Below, piece after piece: positions 61,904 to 64,000 of a DNA stretch of 64,000 bases; the first letter of the stretch is position 1; every line of letters starts with the position of its first letter. The notes below the pieces were generated by a model that worked only from the letters and a program-made list of their open reading frames with translations, was not told where the DNA came from and made no database searches. The position numbers and the translations under genes were made by a program. The DNA comes from Solea solea. Its lineage: Eukaryota > Chordata > Actinopteri > Pleuronectiformes > Soleidae. The DNA lies in assembly GCF_958295425.1 (NCBI RefSeq), contig NC_081141.1, forward strand, positions 26,844,365-26,908,364. The letters run 5' to 3'.

Positions 61904-62048
61904 CTCACTGTCAGTGTGGTGACCGCTCTGCTCTGATCTGATCTGATCTGCTGCGTCGACTTCCCCTTGGGGGTGAAGACAGAACATCCTGCTCGAGGGT
62001 TGATCACAAAGGCGGACCGATTTTTCTTCCCCAAGATGCCACACACGC
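61904..62048 (-). CDS. Unassigned candidate exon
   Basis: A 145-bp open segment flanked by a good acceptor (pyrimidine tract then CTCCAG) and donor (GAG|GTAATT). It reads VCGILGKKNRSAFVINPRAG then CSVFTPKGKSTQQI. I do not recognise the protein. No partner exon with compatible sequence was found on the - strand within 2 kb either side. It could be part of an upstream gene, an alternative adam28 exon or a repeat-derived decoy. Confidence 0.25.
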
Positions 62049-62869
62049 CTGGAGGAAAACAAAGCACAAGAAGGATTTGAGAAATATACAATTTTAGGGT
62101 CTATGATAAATGTGTTTTTCTACTTTTACATAAAGATGACTAATGACACTGGTTCTTAAATCATACACTTAGTTAAAAATAACACTCACAAGCACGTGTG
62201 TGCATTAAGGGTGGTGTCAGTCAGTCACTTTAACCCCATGTCCTGTTCATACCGGCTGCAGAGACATGATATGCTTTCAGGTTTGTGTGTGCTCAGCTAA
62301 TACAGAGTCTGTAAAATACAGTGCTTCAAAAACAATCACAAAACACACACACACACACACACAAAGTGACAGGAGAAATACAGTGAAAACAGACAGATAT
62401 TAAAACCTTTAATAGAATTTACCTGCTGAAACACAGCCAGATTTTTATTTTGAAATTGTTGTCTAAAAGCAAAAATAAAAGCACGAGAGAAATAAAAACA
62501 AAAATAAAATATCACACAAAAGCAAACAAGAGGGATTTAAAGAATAATGAGGAATATGAAAAGTAATAAAACAGAACATGCACTGATTTTCATGTTCATG
62601 TGTGTCATGTGTTCATGCTATTGTAGTTATGTTATCCATTATTTGAACAGTTCGGTGAACTTAATTTGAAGTTCACCAAACCTCAAATTAAAGACATTGT
62701 CAAATGAAATCACAGAACTTTCAAACAAATAAAATGAACATAAAAAAACACACAGTCAATACAAACATCAAAATAGCTGGTGACGAGTTAAATAGTTTAA
62801 ACAATCATAAGAAGTCACTGACAGTGTGTGTGTGTGTGTGTGTCTAGTTGTATTTATATCTTTGTGAAG
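62049..62869. other. Intergenic DNA
   Basis: AT-rich with a CA run (62344-62365), a small 9-bp inverted repeat GGTGAACTT/AAGTTCACC near 62653-62676 and a TG run (62825-62843). No gene seen. Confidence 0.5.
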
Positions 62870-63260
62870 TCCAAGAAATGTAAAAACCTGTCTTTGTGGG
62901 GACATTTTGTCTGGTCCTCACACCTTGGGGTTAGGGTTAGAATTGGGTTTAGGTTAGGTTAAGGGTTAAGGTTAGGCACTGAACCTAAGGGTTAAGGTGG
63001 CGATGGTTAAGATTAGGATAAGGGGCTAGGGAAAGCATTACATCTATGATGTGTCCTCATTAAGTGGTAAAAACAAGTCTGTGTGTTCTTGTATTTGTGG
63101 CCTCTTTAGGACCATGTATAAACACAGTCCTTGTCAGGACCAGTAGTCCTCATGGAGACCAAAGAACCTCATTTCTGGGTTAAGTTGGTTCAGTTTAGGG
63201 TTAAATTTTTAACTGTGGTTAGGTTATTGTTAAGGACAGGGATAAAGCTTTGGTTAAGAC
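62870..63260 (+). repeat. Dispersed repeat with GGTTAGG motifs, copy 2
   Basis: TTGGGGTTAGGGTTAGAATT, repeated GGTTAAGGTTAGG and CAGTAGTCCTCATGGAGACC. Telomere-like words are part of a common fish dispersed repeat here, not a telomere. Inverted relative to 59850-60085. Confidence 0.65.
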
Positions 63261-64000
63261 CTTTGTCTGTGTGTGTGTGTGTGTTTTTACTGGCACTAGT
63301 TTAACAGGCTCAACAAGACAAACACTCAAAACTCACAGGTTAATGTCAGCCTCATGGTGGCGCTAATGGACATGTTAGGAGATGAACTAAAGTGTGATAC
63401 AGCAGCAGAGTTTGTACCATAATTATAAGAATATTATATATTATGTTAATATAACACACAGCCAAAAGAAGAAGAAACTAAAAGGTTCTTGCAGAAGAAA
63501 CTAAAAGGTTCTTGCAGAAGAAACTAACTAACTGACTGACATCGGCATCACTCCCTGCTTTAAGCCTCGTGTTACTTCAGAAAGTGGTTAAACTTCAGAA
63601 CACAGTGTCTTGCTTCTCTCGTGCTGTCTCACCATGGGAAGGATGTAGATTTCCACTCTGTTACAATTGAGTTGTGTAAAAGGTTGTGGTATTTTTTTCA
63701 GAAGAATGATGACATTAGTCAGTAACACTGTGACTGGGTGAATAACAAGTAATTAAGGAGCCGTTTCCGTCCCTTTTTGTAGCCGAGGAGCATCGTGTTT
63801 ATACAGAAACATCAGTGGTGAAATGAACTGTTAATGCTTGGTTTATTTTCTATTAATTCAATTAATCTGTCAGACTTTATTTATGTAGCACCTTTTCATA
63901 TAAACCAACGCAATTCAAAGTGCTTCACAACAAACACACTGTTTCTTTTATGTGCAAAAATGCAGCAGTTGAGCATGTGTACCTATTAAAGTGGCAAATG
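63261..64000. other. Intergenic DNA to window end
   Basis: Contains a 23-bp tandem repeat AGAAGAAACTAAAAGGTTCT plus TGC, about 2.5 copies (63467-63528), and a sequence near 63869-63935 (ACTTTATTTATGTAGCACCT, CAATTCAAAGTGCTTCACA) typical of a fish retroelement tail. No gene recognised. Confidence 0.55.

Noticed and set aside
62925..63000. Interstitial telomere
   Set aside because: GGTTAG words are irregular and embedded in a dispersed repeat seen inverted at 59850-60085.

Overview
The window is vertebrate nuclear DNA, almost certainly from a teleost fish. It holds split genes with GT/AG introns, plus fish-type LINE tails, small inverted-repeat (MITE-like) elements and many microsatellites. 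No prokaryotic or viral gene organisation is visible. Two protein-coding genes lie tail to tail. The + strand gene is a calcineurin A catalytic subunit, best matched to the gamma isoform (ppp3cc); 13 coding exons are visible between 4375 and 27894 and the first coding exon lies upstream of base 1. The - strand gene is an ADAM metalloprotease-disintegrin, best matched to adam28; all 21 coding exons can be traced from the start codon at 60489 to the stop at 45249, giving 802 residues. I recall the human counterparts PPP3CC and ADAM28 being on the same arm (8p21), so their linkage here looks like conserved synteny.

Layout: 1-4374 is ppp3cc intron 1 (partial); 4375-27894 holds ppp3cc exons 2-14 with introns full of repeats; 27895 to about 30560 is the ppp3cc 3' UTR; 30946-43968 is one uninterrupted block of a 38-bp satellite (about 13.0 kb, about 340 units by length); about 44500-45248 is the adam28 3' UTR; 45249-60489 is adam28 on the - strand; 60490-64000 is adam28 upstream DNA with repeats and one unassigned candidate exon (61904-62048, -).

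The calcineurin subunit keeps every metal-binding and catalytic motif, the calcineurin-B-binding helix, the calmodulin-binding helix and the autoinhibitory segment, so it should be a working Ca2+/calmodulin-dependent phosphatase. The ADAM keeps prodomain, an intact zinc site, disintegrin, cysteine-rich, EGF-like, transmembrane and SH3-ligand tail, so it should be an active membrane sheddase. They are unrelated in pathway; nothing suggests co-regulation beyond neighbourhood.

The most unusual content is the satellite between the two 3' ends. It has two monomer families, a tRNA-Leu-like insert present twice 989 bp apart, nested higher-order repeats (764 + 688 = 1452 bp, measured twice) and identical 17-bp direct repeats just outside both edges. 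No new protein-based system was found.
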